A DNA stretch of 64,000 bases from Motiliproteus sp036960175 (GCA_036960175.1 JBALWH010000004.1:1-64000); one strand, 5' to 3'. Positions 34,549 through 44,764 are shown, counted from the first letter of the stretch. Notes: generated by a model from the sequence alone, not told the origin. Numbers and translations are program-made.

Positions 34549-35959
34549 AACGATCGGTAATGAGATTCCAGTCTCTGGATGTTTCGGCCATGGCCTGTGA
34601 CGCAGACAAGGTGCCGGATGCCACGCGATGGAGGTTTCGATTCAGGGCATTGATGTACTCAACATCCCCTGGCAGGCCGGTACCCGCAGGCACCACTGAG
34701 TCAAGTTCAGCCGCCACCGTATCCAAAACCTGGGCACCGTATATCTGCTGCAAGCCCGGATCAGTGAAATGGCTATAGCGGAAGGGGTCTGCAAACCCTC
34801 CCTTAACGGACAATCCGGTTACGGAAATATCGGGATCAGTGAGCCACATGGCAAATAGAAACGCCAGTTCAGGTTGCTGACTGCTACTGGGAATGACGAT
34901 ATTATTGCCGTATATCAGCGTCGTTCGGCGATGAATTTCACCATTTATTCTTTTACCTGGCATGGGGACGGCCAGGAACTTATCCTTAATCTTGGAGCTG
35001 GATAGGCCAAATACCTTAGCACCGGCCAAGGTAATTATGGTGGAATAACCATAACCATTGGCGAACAGCGGCAGCGTATAGGTATAGCTATTGCCCGCCT
35101 TAAGAATGCCAGGAGGTGAGTAGGCTACCGTCGCCCTATAACTTTCGGTCGCCGCGACCCCAGCGGGAGAGTCAATCAGCGGCCTCATCTGCTCATCAAA
35201 CAAATACTGATTGGGGAAGCTTTGTGAGGTATAACGAGGTATCCAGAACATCCAGCCACTGGCTAGGTCGCGCTGTTCAACAGAGCCATAAAACTCCTGA
35301 TCAGGTTGATGGAAAAATTCCACCTGCTGCTGATATTCCTGCCAACTCTGAGGCGGTTGTAAGGGCTCACCGTAACGATGCAGATAGAGAGCCTGATTGG
35401 CTTCATCTTCCAGCTTGTCTTTACGAATATAAAGCACGGCGACATCGCCATCGGCAGGGATAGCCACCAGCTTATCACCGAGGTAAGCCTGATACTGAGG
35501 CAGCAGGTAGCCACTCTCTGAGTCATCCGCCAGAGGCATTGAAAACCGGTTTGCCAAGGGTCCCAGTTCAGTAATCAATTGCTGCTCAACGAGGTCCGGA
35601 TATTCACGGTTTCTGGCAATGGTGATGTCGACGTTTGGGTTTGACTTTATATACTCCAACGAGGGCAGCTGGGGCATGATACGGACATCGAGAAGAATAC
35701 CGGTTTGCTGCTCCCAAACTCTTTTTAGCTCGTGCTCGTTACCAAGGAAATTAGCGATATTTCCCTGTTTCACTACTAATTTAATGACCGCATTGCTATC
35801 CACTTCGCCACTACTGATCAGCGACTTAACAGCCGCCACGGCCCGATCTGCCTGAAAGCCCGCAGTGGCCGACATGGCACAGCAACACAGCAGTAACCCT
35901 AACAGGCCGATGCGAGTATCTGCCAACCAAGAATTCCAAGCGCTGAATCTATCCGTCAT
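34475..35959 (-). CDS. Extracellular solute-binding protein, family 1 type, linked to GGDEF-EAL
   Basis: A 494-residue protein from the ATG at 35959, which has AGAGGTGG eight bases upstream. A signal peptide spans about 15-35 (LGLLLCCCAMSATAG). The fold is that of sugar/polyamine type 1 binding proteins: KLVVKQGNIANFL, VDITIARNREYPDLVEQ, GDVAVLYIRKDKLED, AFLFAMWLTDP. No permease or ATPase genes are present; its 3' end overlaps a GGDEF-EAL gene. It most likely presents a ligand to that protein's periplasmic domain. It is larger than the usual NspS, so the ligand cannot be assumed to be a polyamine. Confidence 0.85.
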   Translation of the reverse strand: MTDRFSAWNSWLADTRIGLLGLLLCCCAMSATAGFQADRAVAAVKSLISSGEVDSNAVIKLVVKQGNIANFLGNEHELKRVWEQQTGILLDVRIMPQLPSLEYIKSNPNVDITIARNREYPDLVEQQLITELGPLANRFSMPLADDSESGYLLPQYQAYLGDKLVAIPADGDVAVLYIRKDKLEDEANQALYLHRYGEPLQPPQSWQEYQQQVEFFHQPDQEFYGSVEQRDLASGWMFWIPRYTSQSFPNQYLFDEQMRPLIDSPAGVAATESYRATVAYSPPGILKAGNSYTYTLPLFANGYGYSTIITLAGAKVFGLSSSKIKDKFLAVPMPGKRINGEIHRRTTLIYGNNIVIPSSSQQPELAFLFAMWLTDPDISVTGLSVKGGFADPFRYSHFTDPGLQQIYGAQVLDTVAAELDSVVPAGTGLPGDVEYINALNRNLHRVASGTLSASQAMAETSRDWNLITDRYGRELQIKRWKQILKHYPGAVSKP

Positions 35960-36115
35960 TGATAACACCACCTCTGATTACAGACATAAGAAAAACTCCG
36001 TGAAGACATTCCACATAGACCCTTGCCTGCAATTTAGTGTAGTTCAGACAACCCTCTTCCCCTACATGACGAAGGCAAACAACCCGTCACGCAGCAAAGG
36101 GTTTTTATCCAGGGC

Positions 36116-38509
36116 TCAGGGCTTGGCTTTCGCAATCTCTCGCAAGCGCTTGACCACCTGATGATTGAGGGATCGTTGAGTGAAAGTGCCATCGGCCTTT
36201 CGGATACCTGCGCTGCGTCCGGTAAGCAGCTTCAGCGCCTGATCCACTTCTGACACGGTATAGATATGGAACGCCCCTTCACTGACGGCATTGACCACTG
36301 ATTTTTTCAGCATCAAGTTACGCTGATTGGCTTGTGGGATAATGGCCCCTTGCTTCCCGGTCAGCCCTTTAGCCACGCAAACATCAAAGAAGCCTTCGAT
36401 TTTCTCATTCACACCACCAATAGCCTGAACTTCACCGTACTGGTTAATGGAACCAGTAATGGCAAAATCCTGTTTAATGGGGGTGTGGGTCAGGGCCGAA
36501 ATCAAGGTGCAGATTTCCGCCAAGGACGCGCTGTCGCCATCCACATATCCATAAGATTGTTCCAGAGCAATGGATGCCGAAATAGACAAGGGGAAATCCT
36601 GAGCATATTTGTGGCCAAGATACCCAGACAAAATCAGCACACCTTTGGAATGAATAGGCTGTCCCAGGGTGACTTCCTTTTCAATATCGACAATACCGCG
36701 ATTACCGGGGTGGACCGTCGCGGTAATGCGTGCGGGGGTACCAAAACTAACATCCCCGACTTGCAGCACGGTCAGTCCATTGCACTGCCCAACCACCTCG
36801 CCTTCGGTATTGATCAGCACCACCTCGTTGATAATTTCTTCGCGCATCTTAGTGCTAAGGCGGTTGGTTCGTTGCTTTTGGGCCTCCAGCGCCTGCTCGA
36901 TATGCACGTCCAGGATCAAATCTTCGCCACTACGCTCACGCTTGTAATCGGCTTCTGATATCAGATCCATCATCTCGCCGATATGGGCGGAAAGCAGGTC
37001 CTGATCTTCTGCCATTCTGGAGCTATGCTCAATCAACCTAGCCACGGCTTTGCGATGCAGGTGGGCACAGTTTTCCTGTACCGCCAAGGTCTTCACCAGC
37101 CGTGCATAGTTGCGGATGGAGGCGTCTGTACGAGGCAGGTCTTCGTCAAAATCCACCACCACACGAAATAGCTTGGCAAAATCAGGATCCATCTGTTGCA
37201 ACATATAGTAGATGTCACGATCACCGATAATCACCACTTTTACTTCCAGAGCAATCGGTTCTGGATTGAGGGTAATGGTGCTGATACCGGCCAACTCAGC
37301 ATAAGGGTTTTCTATCCGCAGCTCCTTAGATTTAAGAGCCCGTTTTAGTGCCGACCATACCATATGATGCTCAAACAATTTCTCAGCATCTAGGATCAAA
37401 TAACCGCCGTTGGCACTATGCAAAGAGCCCCCACGAACCAACTGATAGTTGGTCACCATGGCACCCATATCAGTGTTGTACTCAACACGACCAAATAGAT
37501 TTTCATAGCTGGGGTGAGATTCGTACACCACCGGCGCGCCCTTGGTCTTCTGATGGCTGACGATAACGTTAACGCCATAGTGTTGTTCCAACAACGACAT
37601 ACGGCTGGAATCGCTTTTCAGCTCACTCAGCTTATCTTCCTCGGCCAAATTTGCAGCCGTCTTAATAAGTTGCGCTTCCAGTTTGGTCAGGTAAGTCATC
37701 AGCTTAGGATGGCCGGTATATTTTTCCCGCAACGGTTGAAATAACGGAGCTATGGATTGGCGGGCGGTATCATTTTCTAGTTTCTTAAGTTTCTCATTCA
37801 TTTCCCGCCGCCACTGAGGAAGGCTGGTCAGAGACTCATTAAGAAAATCTTCCAAACTGCTGATATCGGCATTGATGCGATTGCGCGCCTCTTCTTCCAG
37901 CTGAGAAAAGGCCGCTTCATCCATAATCTGACCGTCGGCTACCGGGGTAAACCCAACACTGCCAGCATCCTGATAGAGAGCCACACCTTTGCCACGAGCT
38001 TCGTTTTCTACCTTCTCGATAGCTTGATCATAGAGACGATTAAAATCCCTATCGATCTTACTTTTCTGACGCTGATAGGACGGGTTTTCATAAGCAGAGG
38101 GTAACTCACTGCTGATTGACTCCAATAGATACTTGATATCATTTTGGAACACTTCAGCTTTACCGGCAGCAAAGAAAAAAGACTGAGGATAACGCCGATC
38201 GGAGAGGTTATTCAGATAGCACCAATCACTGGGTTTTTTTTCCCGCTTAGCCTCAGTTTTAAGTGTTTCTGTTACAAAGGAGAAGCGTCCGCTCTGGGAG
38301 TGCCCCATGACGAACATATTGTATCCAGGACGGCGCATGCCAATGCCAAATTCCATGGCATCCACAGCCCGTTCCTGACCATAGATACCGGAGAAACTCT
38401 CCAGGGTTGCTGTAGTTTTAAAAGGCAGCAGTTCGGGATTACAGCTATGGTAGAGCTGTTCGGTTGTTAAGCAGCGTTCGCCGGCCATTAAAGCCCCCTG
38501 TTCAACCAT
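36116..38509 (-). CDS. Lon-family ATP-dependent protease (AAA_32 type)
   Basis: A 797-residue protein of the LonB/YcbZ-like group. The N-terminal two-thirds forms a divergent AAA region (YGQERAVDAMEFGIGMRRPGYNMFVMGHSQSGR, then GGYLILDAEKL), with a long helical insertion. The C-terminal S16 protease domain has the catalytic dyad S660 (GDSAS) and K703 (GGVNEK), 43 residues apart as in Lon. The degradation targets are unknown. It is a single transcription unit. Confidence 0.9.
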   Translation of the reverse strand: MVEQGALMAGERCLTTEQLYHSCNPELLPFKTTATLESFSGIYGQERAVDAMEFGIGMRRPGYNMFVMGHSQSGRFSFVTETLKTEAKREKKPSDWCYLNNLSDRRYPQSFFFAAGKAEVFQNDIKYLLESISSELPSAYENPSYQRQKSKIDRDFNRLYDQAIEKVENEARGKGVALYQDAGSVGFTPVADGQIMDEAAFSQLEEEARNRINADISSLEDFLNESLTSLPQWRREMNEKLKKLENDTARQSIAPLFQPLREKYTGHPKLMTYLTKLEAQLIKTAANLAEEDKLSELKSDSSRMSLLEQHYGVNVIVSHQKTKGAPVVYESHPSYENLFGRVEYNTDMGAMVTNYQLVRGGSLHSANGGYLILDAEKLFEHHMVWSALKRALKSKELRIENPYAELAGISTITLNPEPIALEVKVVIIGDRDIYYMLQQMDPDFAKLFRVVVDFDEDLPRTDASIRNYARLVKTLAVQENCAHLHRKAVARLIEHSSRMAEDQDLLSAHIGEMMDLISEADYKRERSGEDLILDVHIEQALEAQKQRTNRLSTKMREEIINEVVLINTEGEVVGQCNGLTVLQVGDVSFGTPARITATVHPGNRGIVDIEKEVTLGQPIHSKGVLILSGYLGHKYAQDFPLSISASIALEQSYGYVDGDSASLAEICTLISALTHTPIKQDFAITGSINQYGEVQAIGGVNEKIEGFFDVCVAKGLTGKQGAIIPQANQRNLMLKKSVVNAVSEGAFHIYTVSEVDQALKLLTGRSAGIRKADGTFTQRSLNHQVVKRLREIAKAKP

Positions 38510-38696
38510 ATGAAAATAAAGAATTAATTAACTTATAACGAGAAGGGCAAAAACACACAAGGAAAAATGCGGCTAAATCGCCTGCGCCAAAGACGCTGCT
38601 CGGTGAAATAATTTCGCCGCATTGGGCCAGAGGCCTTTAGAGACAAGGGACAAGGCATCAATATGAACCCCGCAGTAGCGCACGAACTTTTAAAAA

Positions 38697-39521
38697 CTAA
38701 CCCTGCAGTTGCTGCCGAATAGTAGCGATTACCGCTTTTGTTTCTGGCTGCCGACCTCGCCATATTCGAAAAGACTCTGCGGCCTGTTCCACTAGCATGC
38801 CAAGACCATCCATGACTTGACTAGCGCCGCGATCACGAGCCCAAACCATAAAAGGCGTCGGGTTAGCTGCGTACATCATATCGTAGCAACAGGCGCCGGG
38901 GGCCAATAGATCGTCTGGCAGTGGTGGCAACTCTCCCTGCAGGCTTGCCGAGGTACCATTGATAACGATATCAAAAGCACCTTGCAGCTGCGGATAACCA
39001 CCCCCACTAATATTACCTAAAGCGGCAAAGTCTGCGGCCAGCTGCTGAGCTTTTTCCGCAGTACGGTTGGCAATAAACAGCGCTGCCGGTTTCACAGCCA
39101 AAATCGGCTCCAATACCCCTCGCACGGCACCGCCTGCCCCCAGTATTAGAATATTCTTGTTAGCCAGGTCGACACCATGGTTGACCTGTAGATCACGCAC
39201 CATACCGACACCATCGGTATTATCGCCGCAGATTCGGCCCTGATCGTCGCTATAGAGGGTATTTACAGCACCCGCTAGGCGCGCACAAGCAGAAAGATCT
39301 TCGGCCAGCTGCCAGGCTTCTTGCTTAAAAGGCACAGTCACGTTCAAACCCCGTCCACCTTCCGCGAAGAAAGACGTCACCGCCGGTACAAAACCACCCA
39401 GTTCTACCAGCATCGTCTGATAATCAAGATCCTGATCCAACTGCTTGGCAAACTGCCTGTGAATCTGTGGCGACTTACTGTGTTTGATGGGGTTGCCCAT
39501 CACGGCATAGCGATCTGTCAT
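38697..39521 (-). CDS. aroE: Shikimate dehydrogenase
   Basis: A 274-residue NADPH-dependent enzyme of the shikimate pathway. The substrate site begins with YAVMGNPIKHSKSP, the catalytic Lys/Asp pair is in NVTVPFKQEAW and CGDNTDGVG, and the NADP fold is ILGAGGAVRGV. The ATG at 39521 fits the family start; the frame extends further upstream without a reason to use it. It follows hemF by 80 bases on the same strand, the Pseudomonas order. Confidence 0.95.
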   Translation of the reverse strand: MTDRYAVMGNPIKHSKSPQIHRQFAKQLDQDLDYQTMLVELGGFVPAVTSFFAEGGRGLNVTVPFKQEAWQLAEDLSACARLAGAVNTLYSDDQGRICGDNTDGVGMVRDLQVNHGVDLANKNILILGAGGAVRGVLEPILAVKPAALFIANRTAEKAQQLAADFAALGNISGGGYPQLQGAFDIVINGTSASLQGELPPLPDDLLAPGACCYDMMYAANPTPFMVWARDRGASQVMDGLGMLVEQAAESFRIWRGRQPETKAVIATIRQQLQG

Positions 39522-39601
39522 AAAAAACCTGTGTGGCCTTAGTGATAACGAAATGTCCAGGGATACGCTAAAGCAGCACCAGAGACTTATTAACAAGCAC
39601 C

Positions 39602-40516
39602 CTAGCTGTTTATCCAGTCTCTGGGCTTTAGAAATTCATTATATAAACGCGCTTCTTCGCTGCCGGGTTCAGGCTGCCAATCGTATTCCCAGCGCACTTC
39701 AGGGGGCATCGACATCAAAATCGACTCTGTCCGGCCTCCAGACTGCAAACCAAATAACGTACCACGGTCATACACCAGATTAAATTCCACATAACGACCG
39801 CGACGATAACGCTGAAACTGTTTCTCTGCCTCCCCAAAGGGAATGTCCATGCGCCGCTTCACAATGGGCAGGTAAGCATCCAGGTACGTTGCACCCACAC
39901 TTTTTACAAAAGAGAAACACTGCTCAAAACCAGGCTCATTTAGGTCATCGAAAAACAGTCCACCGACACCCCGGGGTTCATTACGATGTTTCAAATAAAA
40001 ATAGCGATCGCACCACTCTTTATAGATCTGATATCGATCGGCTCCAAATTGATCGCAGGTTTTTTTTGCAGCCTGGTGCCAATCCCGACAATCTTCTTCA
40101 AAACCATAATAAGGAGTGAGGTCGAAGCCGCCGCCAAACCACCAGATCGGGTCTTCGCCGGGTTTTTCAGCCACAAAAAAGCGAACATTGGCATGAGAGG
40201 TAGGTACATAGGGACTATCGGGGTGCATCACCAAAGAGACACCCACCGCCTGATACGAGCGGCCAGCCAGCTCAGGCCGCTGGGCAGTGGCAGAAGCGGG
40301 CATATTCTTGCCCATCACATGAGAAAAATTAACCCCGCCTTTTTCGAAAACGTTACCATTGGTAATCACCCGGGAGCGGCCGCCACCACCGGATTCCTTA
40401 ACCCACTGATCTTCAACAAAGCGCGCCTCGGGTTCAAGTTGCTGCAGCCCTTCACAGATTTGATTCTGAAGAGACTCCATAAAGGACTTAACAATAGCTA
40501 TATCCGGAGCAGTCAT
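39602..40516 (-). CDS. hemF: Oxygen-dependent coproporphyrinogen III oxidase
   Basis: A 304-residue heme-pathway enzyme. It has the family's GGGGRSRV, NFSHVMG, ASATAQRPELAGR, the metal-site HPDSPYVPTSHANVR segment, WWFGGGFDLTPYYG and the C-terminal EFNLVYDRGTLFGLQSGGRTESILMS pattern. It oxidatively decarboxylates coproporphyrinogen III. Full length, with tsaC and purE upstream on the same strand. Confidence 0.96.
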   Translation of the reverse strand: MTAPDIAIVKSFMESLQNQICEGLQQLEPEARFVEDQWVKESGGGGRSRVITNGNVFEKGGVNFSHVMGKNMPASATAQRPELAGRSYQAVGVSLVMHPDSPYVPTSHANVRFFVAEKPGEDPIWWFGGGFDLTPYYGFEEDCRDWHQAAKKTCDQFGADRYQIYKEWCDRYFYLKHRNEPRGVGGLFFDDLNEPGFEQCFSFVKSVGATYLDAYLPIVKRRMDIPFGEAEKQFQRYRRGRYVEFNLVYDRGTLFGLQSGGRTESILMSMPPEVRWEYDWQPEPGSEEARLYNEFLKPRDWINS

Positions 40517-40602
40517 TGGATTACCTCGAGGTCTGCTGTTTCAATATGAGTGATAGCAATATTTGATCGTTAACGATAGAACAGTGTTGATATTATGCAG
40601 AA

Positions 40603-41160
40603 TCAGGACCTGAGGATATTCCCGCCACGCAAGGCTCTTATCTCAGAGGGACGAGCGCAGCCGCCCAACTTTCCCGGTAGGATATAATCGATATCTTGAC
40701 CCAGCGCACAGCGCACCTGCCAAAGACTATGTGCGGCTTCATCTCCAGAGCGATTGGCAGAGGTAGAGACCAACATCCCACCATAGCTTTTACATAAGGA
40801 CTTGACCCCTGAGTGAGTACTCACTCTTATCGCAACATCTTTATGTATCCCTTTGATCCAATTAGGAATAATCATATCAGGGTCGGGGATCAGCCAGGTA
40901 GTTGGAATATCACCACTGCTAGAAATAAGTGAGCGCTCACTTTCTGACAGATTCTGGCCAAGAGGCCCTAGTTGAGAGATATCTGCAGCGACCAGAATCA
41001 AGCCTTTTTCAACTGCTCTCTGCTTGATAGTAAGCAATCGCATAACGGCCTTGCGGTCCCAAGGATCACACCCCAATCCCCACACCGCTTCGGTGGGATA
41101 AGCGATCACACCTCCATGACGGAGAGCTCTGACCGCTTGCTTGATGTACCAGGCATTCAT
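40603..41160 (-). CDS. tsaC: L-threonylcarbamoyladenylate synthase
   Basis: A 185-residue YrdC-domain protein that makes threonylcarbamoyl-AMP for t6A modification of tRNAs reading ANN codons. The pattern VRALRHGGVIAYPTEAVWGLGCDP, then KQRAVEKGLILVAAD, and a late SANRSGDEA are typical. Short form without the C-terminal Sua5 domain. Placed 15 bases after purE. Confidence 0.93.
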   Translation of the reverse strand: MNAWYIKQAVRALRHGGVIAYPTEAVWGLGCDPWDRKAVMRLLTIKQRAVEKGLILVAADISQLGPLGQNLSESERSLISSSGDIPTTWLIPDPDMIIPNWIKGIHKDVAIRVSTHSGVKSLCKSYGGMLVSTSANRSGDEAAHSLWQVRCALGQDIDYILPGKLGGCARPSEIRALRGGNILRS

Positions 41161-41175
41161 AGGATCAACAATAGA

Positions 41176-41682
41176 TTACTGGTTAGCTAGCTTTTCCTGC
41201 AAAGCTCTATCCTTAGCTAGCACCGCCTCAGTATTCGCTCTACGCTCATCAAGCAACCGTTGTGCTAACTGTTCGTCCTTGGTAGCCAGAATCTGTGCCG
41301 CCAGGTAAGCCGCGTTCTTTGCCCCGGCCTTACCAATAGCGACTGTTGCGACTGGAATGCCAGCAGGCATTTGCACCGTTGCAAGCAAAGCATCGAGACC
41401 ATCCAACGAAGAATTAATTGGCACACCAATGACTGGCTTCAACGTATTCGCAGCAACCGCACCCGCTAGGTGAGCCGCCATACCCGCAGCGCAAATAAAT
41501 GCCACACATCCGCGCTGATCCGCATCAACAACATAATCGTGAGTCTGGACTGGCGTGCGATGTGCGGAGGAAATCTTGACTTCAAAGGGCACTTCTAGAG
41601 ATTTCAGCACGGACATGGACGCTTCCATAATGGGAAGATCGGAATCAGAGCCCATAAGGATGGCTACAAAAGAATTTGACAT
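41176..41682 (-). CDS. purE: N5-carboxyaminoimidazole ribonucleotide mutase
   Basis: A 168-residue purine-pathway enzyme, class I. The signature is VAILMGSDSDLPIMEASM, with HRTP of the active site and the GMAAHLAGAVAA loop. ATG 41682 was chosen by family start, with AAGG upstream. purK is not adjacent in the window. Confidence 0.94.
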   Translation of the reverse strand: MSNSFVAILMGSDSDLPIMEASMSVLKSLEVPFEVKISSAHRTPVQTHDYVVDADQRGCVAFICAAGMAAHLAGAVAANTLKPVIGVPINSSLDGLDALLATVQMPAGIPVATVAIGKAGAKNAAYLAAQILATKDEQLAQRLLDERRANTEAVLAKDRALQEKLANQ

Positions 41683-41781
41683 GGATATTACCTTGCTGAA
41701 ATACAGAGTAGAGAGTAAGACCGGCAAAATTACCTAAGAATTGATCAGCTTTCAAGCGCTCTGTATCACGGAGGGCTGAAT

Positions 41782-42918
41782 TCAAGCCTTTAGATAGCCT
41801 CCAGCGACAGAAAGGGCAAGACCTTTGAGCTCCAATTCCATCAATACGGACATAGCATTCTCAGCAGAAAAACCAGATCGGTCTATCAAGCTGTCAATGG
41901 AAGTTAGATCGTAGCCAATCAGATCAAGCAGCTTCCGCTCGCTGCTATTGAGCACCACAGGGTCACTACTCTCCTTTACTGGCCAGCTATCGTCACTGCT
42001 GAGCAAACTTAACTGCGGTGCCAGCTCCTCAAACATATGGTTTACCTGCTCCACTAACTTAGCTCCAGACCTAATCAGCTCATGACAGCCTTTGCTCAAC
42101 GGGTTATGAATTGATCCAGGTATCGCAAAAACCTCTCGACCCTGATCAAGGGCCTGCCTAGCAGTAATCAAAGAGCCACTATTTGGCGACGCTTCCACCA
42201 CCAAGGTAGCCATACTCAAGCCACTGATTATGCGGTTTCGGCGGGGAAAATTCTGCGCTCTGGGAGGCGTGTGTAACGGATATTCGCTGATGATGGCACC
42301 CCCTGCGTCAACAATTCGCTGTGCCAGTGCCTGGTGACCTTTAGGATAGATACTATCAATTCCCGTCCCCATGACAGCGACGGTAAGCCCTATACCATCC
42401 AGCGCACCCAGATGAGCCTGAGCATCGACACCCCGCGCCAGCCCACTGGTTGGAACCCAGCCATTGATCGATAACTGCTTTGCGAACTGATAGGCGGCTT
42501 CCCTACCGTAAACTGTAGCATTGCGACTGCCGACAATAGCTATCTGCGGCAACGATAGTAACGCCGCATCCCCCAATACATAAAGCACAGCAGGCGGGTC
42601 ATGGAGTTCCTTCAACAACTCTGGATAATCGGGGCACTCAGGCGTTAGCAGCGCTGCTCCCGGTGTGTCCAGCCAGGCTGTAATCGCTATTATCTGCTCG
42701 TCGGCAGGACTTCGAGACTGATTCGATTGCCATTGGGAAAGGTAGTCGAGGGAGGGTCGTTTGAGCCCATATCGCGCCAACATGGCAACAGGGGTCGCTA
42801 CAATAGCACTGGCTGAGCCAAGCTGCTGATAAAGACGCTTTAGGGTGGCGGGCCCCAAATAGGGTACCGAACTCAAAAACAACCAAGCTCGCTGCCGGGC
42901 ATTTAACTGGAAAGACAT
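41782..42918 (-). CDS. dprA: DNA-processing protein DprA
   Basis: A 378-residue protein that loads RecA on incoming single-stranded DNA in natural transformation. The Rossmann-like core has IAIVGSRNATVYG, SGLARGVDAQAHLGAL, and SRRNRIISGLS-like NFPRRNRIISGL with ALDQGREVFAIPGS. A C-terminal winged-helix (about 310-375) is present. It follows the LysM gene on the same strand, a standard gammaproteobacterial arrangement. Confidence 0.94.
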   Translation of the reverse strand: MSFQLNARQRAWLFLSSVPYLGPATLKRLYQQLGSASAIVATPVAMLARYGLKRPSLDYLSQWQSNQSRSPADEQIIAITAWLDTPGAALLTPECPDYPELLKELHDPPAVLYVLGDAALLSLPQIAIVGSRNATVYGREAAYQFAKQLSINGWVPTSGLARGVDAQAHLGALDGIGLTVAVMGTGIDSIYPKGHQALAQRIVDAGGAIISEYPLHTPPRAQNFPRRNRIISGLSMATLVVEASPNSGSLITARQALDQGREVFAIPGSIHNPLSKGCHELIRSGAKLVEQVNHMFEELAPQLSLLSSDDSWPVKESSDPVVLNSSERKLLDLIGYDLTSIDSLIDRSGFSAENAMSVLMELELKGLALSVAGGYLKA

Positions 42919-42981
42919 CGATCATCCTTGATCATATCTGATTGTCTAGGGAGGCCTAAGCTTCAGTCAGCTCCCATTACT

Positions 42982-44016
42982 TTAGTTAGGAGTGCGAACC
43001 TCATCAAGCACCGAAAGGACATTCTCAGCCTTCATCACCAACGCATAGCTGACCTTCTCGAATACCTTGAAAATCATGATAGTCCCGCCTTTCTCTGACG
43101 GTAGGGTGACAAATTCTCCATTGACCGGATCCTTAACTACTTCACCGCGGCGGAACACGTGCAACACGTGACCGGGAACCATACCTTCGCGCTTGCCTCG
43201 ATTAATAGCCACTACGTCATACTGGCCGATCTGAGTCACTCCGCGGAGCACCGACAGAATTTTGCCGTTAACCTCTTGCTCAGGAGCGCTAGGATAAAAT
43301 ACCGATTGAATGACTTCTTCTAGAGTGGGCAACACCCGATCTTTTTTCCTGACTTCTTCACGCGTACGCTTTAGCGTCAAGGTCATGATGTCATCGTTGA
43401 CGGCAACTAAATACCCACCACCGATGGTCTTGGATTCATAACCCAGAACCTCCTCTGTATCGGGATCCTTATAAATTCTCGCAGGTCGATAGATGCCGTA
43501 GTAGTTCTGGTCATTGCCTGGAAGCTCGCCACGGGCATAAATTCGATCGCCGGCGCCAGCGATAATGCGCTCGTTAACGCCTGCTATAACATAGGGTGCC
43601 TCTTCCAGAACGCTCTTGGTCAACACCAAATTGTCGGAGAGAAAACTCTTAATGTCCTGCAGAGGAATCGCTTTTATTGCCTGATCGAGCGGCGAGCGGC
43701 GAACTTGGGGCCCCAGTTTCCGGGGACCACGATCTAATCGTAACTGCGGCTGACCATTCACCCAGACCAAGTAAATGACGTCACCCGGGAAAATCAAATG
43801 AGGGTTGTCGATCTGCGGGTTAACCGACCAGACTTTTGGCCAGAGCCACGGGCTTTTGAGAAATGCCCCGGAGATATCCCACAGCGTATCCCCTTTCACT
43901 ACCACGTGCCGGTCCGGATGATTATCCACCAATTGAACTACACCGGCCCTCAAAACACCGACCATCAAAGGTCCAGTCAGCAATATAACGGCTAAACCAA
44001 GCAGGTACTTTCTCAT
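42982..44016 (-). CDS. LysM-domain periplasmic protein
   Basis: A 344-residue protein from the ATG at 44016, with AAGGGAATT at good spacing. An N-terminal signal/anchor (KYLLGLAVILLTGPLMVGVLRAG) is followed by a LysM domain (VVKGDTLWDISGAFLKSPWLWPKVWSVNP) that binds peptidoglycan, then a long domain of unknown role with SH3-like segments. It is the conserved partner upstream of dprA. Divergent from def. Confidence 0.9.
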   Translation of the reverse strand: MRKYLLGLAVILLTGPLMVGVLRAGVVQLVDNHPDRHVVVKGDTLWDISGAFLKSPWLWPKVWSVNPQIDNPHLIFPGDVIYLVWVNGQPQLRLDRGPRKLGPQVRRSPLDQAIKAIPLQDIKSFLSDNLVLTKSVLEEAPYVIAGVNERIIAGAGDRIYARGELPGNDQNYYGIYRPARIYKDPDTEEVLGYESKTIGGGYLVAVNDDIMTLTLKRTREEVRKKDRVLPTLEEVIQSVFYPSAPEQEVNGKILSVLRGVTQIGQYDVVAINRGKREGMVPGHVLHVFRRGEVVKDPVNGEFVTLPSEKGGTIMIFKVFEKVSYALVMKAENVLSVLDEVRTPN

Positions 44017-44173
44017 TTGTAATTCCCTTTCACGCAAGTCATCGACGGGCTATAGACCGCATTCTGCCTTATTCTTGCTATGGAATGTATAGTTGTAAAC
44101 AGTATAATAGGCTTAAGCTCGAAATTAGCAAAGAAAAAACACCCTTATATCAACTTAACTCGTTGTTTTACCT

Positions 44174-44686
44174 ATGCCTTTATTGAATATCTTAGAATTT
44201 CCAGACCTTAGACTCAGAACCAAAGCAACCACGGTCAATACAGTGAACGATAATATTCGGACACTGATCGACGATATGCTGGAAACAATGTACGACGCAC
44301 CGGGTATCGGCCTTGCTGCAACCCAGGTAGATGTTCATAAGCGCGTGGTGGTCATCGACCTGTCAGAGGAAAAGAACGAGCCTCTAGTGCTGATCAATCC
44401 TGAATATGAAATTCTCGATGACGAAAAAGAAGAATCTCAGGAAGGCTGCCTGTCGGTTCCCGGATTTTATGAAACGGTGGAACGCGCGAATCATATCCGT
44501 CTGAAGGCATTGGACCGCAACGGCGAGCCTTATGAGCTGGAAGCAACGGACTTACTTGCCGTGTGCATCCAGCATGAGATCGACCATCTCGATGGAAAGC
44601 TCTTCGTTGATTATATTTCCACGCTAAAGCGCAGCCGCATACGTACCAAGCTGGAAAAGCAACACCGCCAGGACGCACAGGCTTAA
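44174..44686 (+). CDS. def: Peptide deformylase
   Basis: A 170-residue metalloenzyme that removes the N-formyl group from new proteins. All three motifs are present: GIGLAATQ, EGCLSVPG and the metal site QHEIDHLDG. It leads the operon def-fmt-rsmB-trkA-trkH-ybaK. A TATAAT at 44103-44108 could be its -10 element, but no good -35 is seen. Confidence 0.96.
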   Translation: MPLLNILEFPDLRLRTKATTVNTVNDNIRTLIDDMLETMYDAPGIGLAATQVDVHKRVVVIDLSEEKNEPLVLINPEYEILDDEKEESQEGCLSVPGFYETVERANHIRLKALDRNGEPYELEATDLLAVCIQHEIDHLDGKLFVDYISTLKRSRIRTKLEKQHRQDAQA

Positions 44687-44710
44687 CTGTCAGTTAGCAC
44701 TTATAAAATA

Positions 44711-44741
44711 AAAGCAGGCTTGCCTCATGTCCTGCTTTTTT
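44711..44741. terminator. Hairpin between def and fmt
   Basis: AAAGCAGG pairs with CCTGCTTT across a 12-base loop, followed by a T run. It could partly separate def from fmt, which starts 24 bases later. Confidence 0.6.
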
Positions 44742-44764
44742 AACGCGTATGTACATAGGGCTCT

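Noticed and set aside
36332..36958. Plus-strand open frame of 208 residues inside the Lon-family gene
   Set aside because: Antisense to the conserved protease domain with S660/K703; composition typical of a shadow.
43155..43175. Two CACGTG motifs close together
   Set aside because: No flanking TGTTT/AAACA arms, so not parS; inside the LysM gene.
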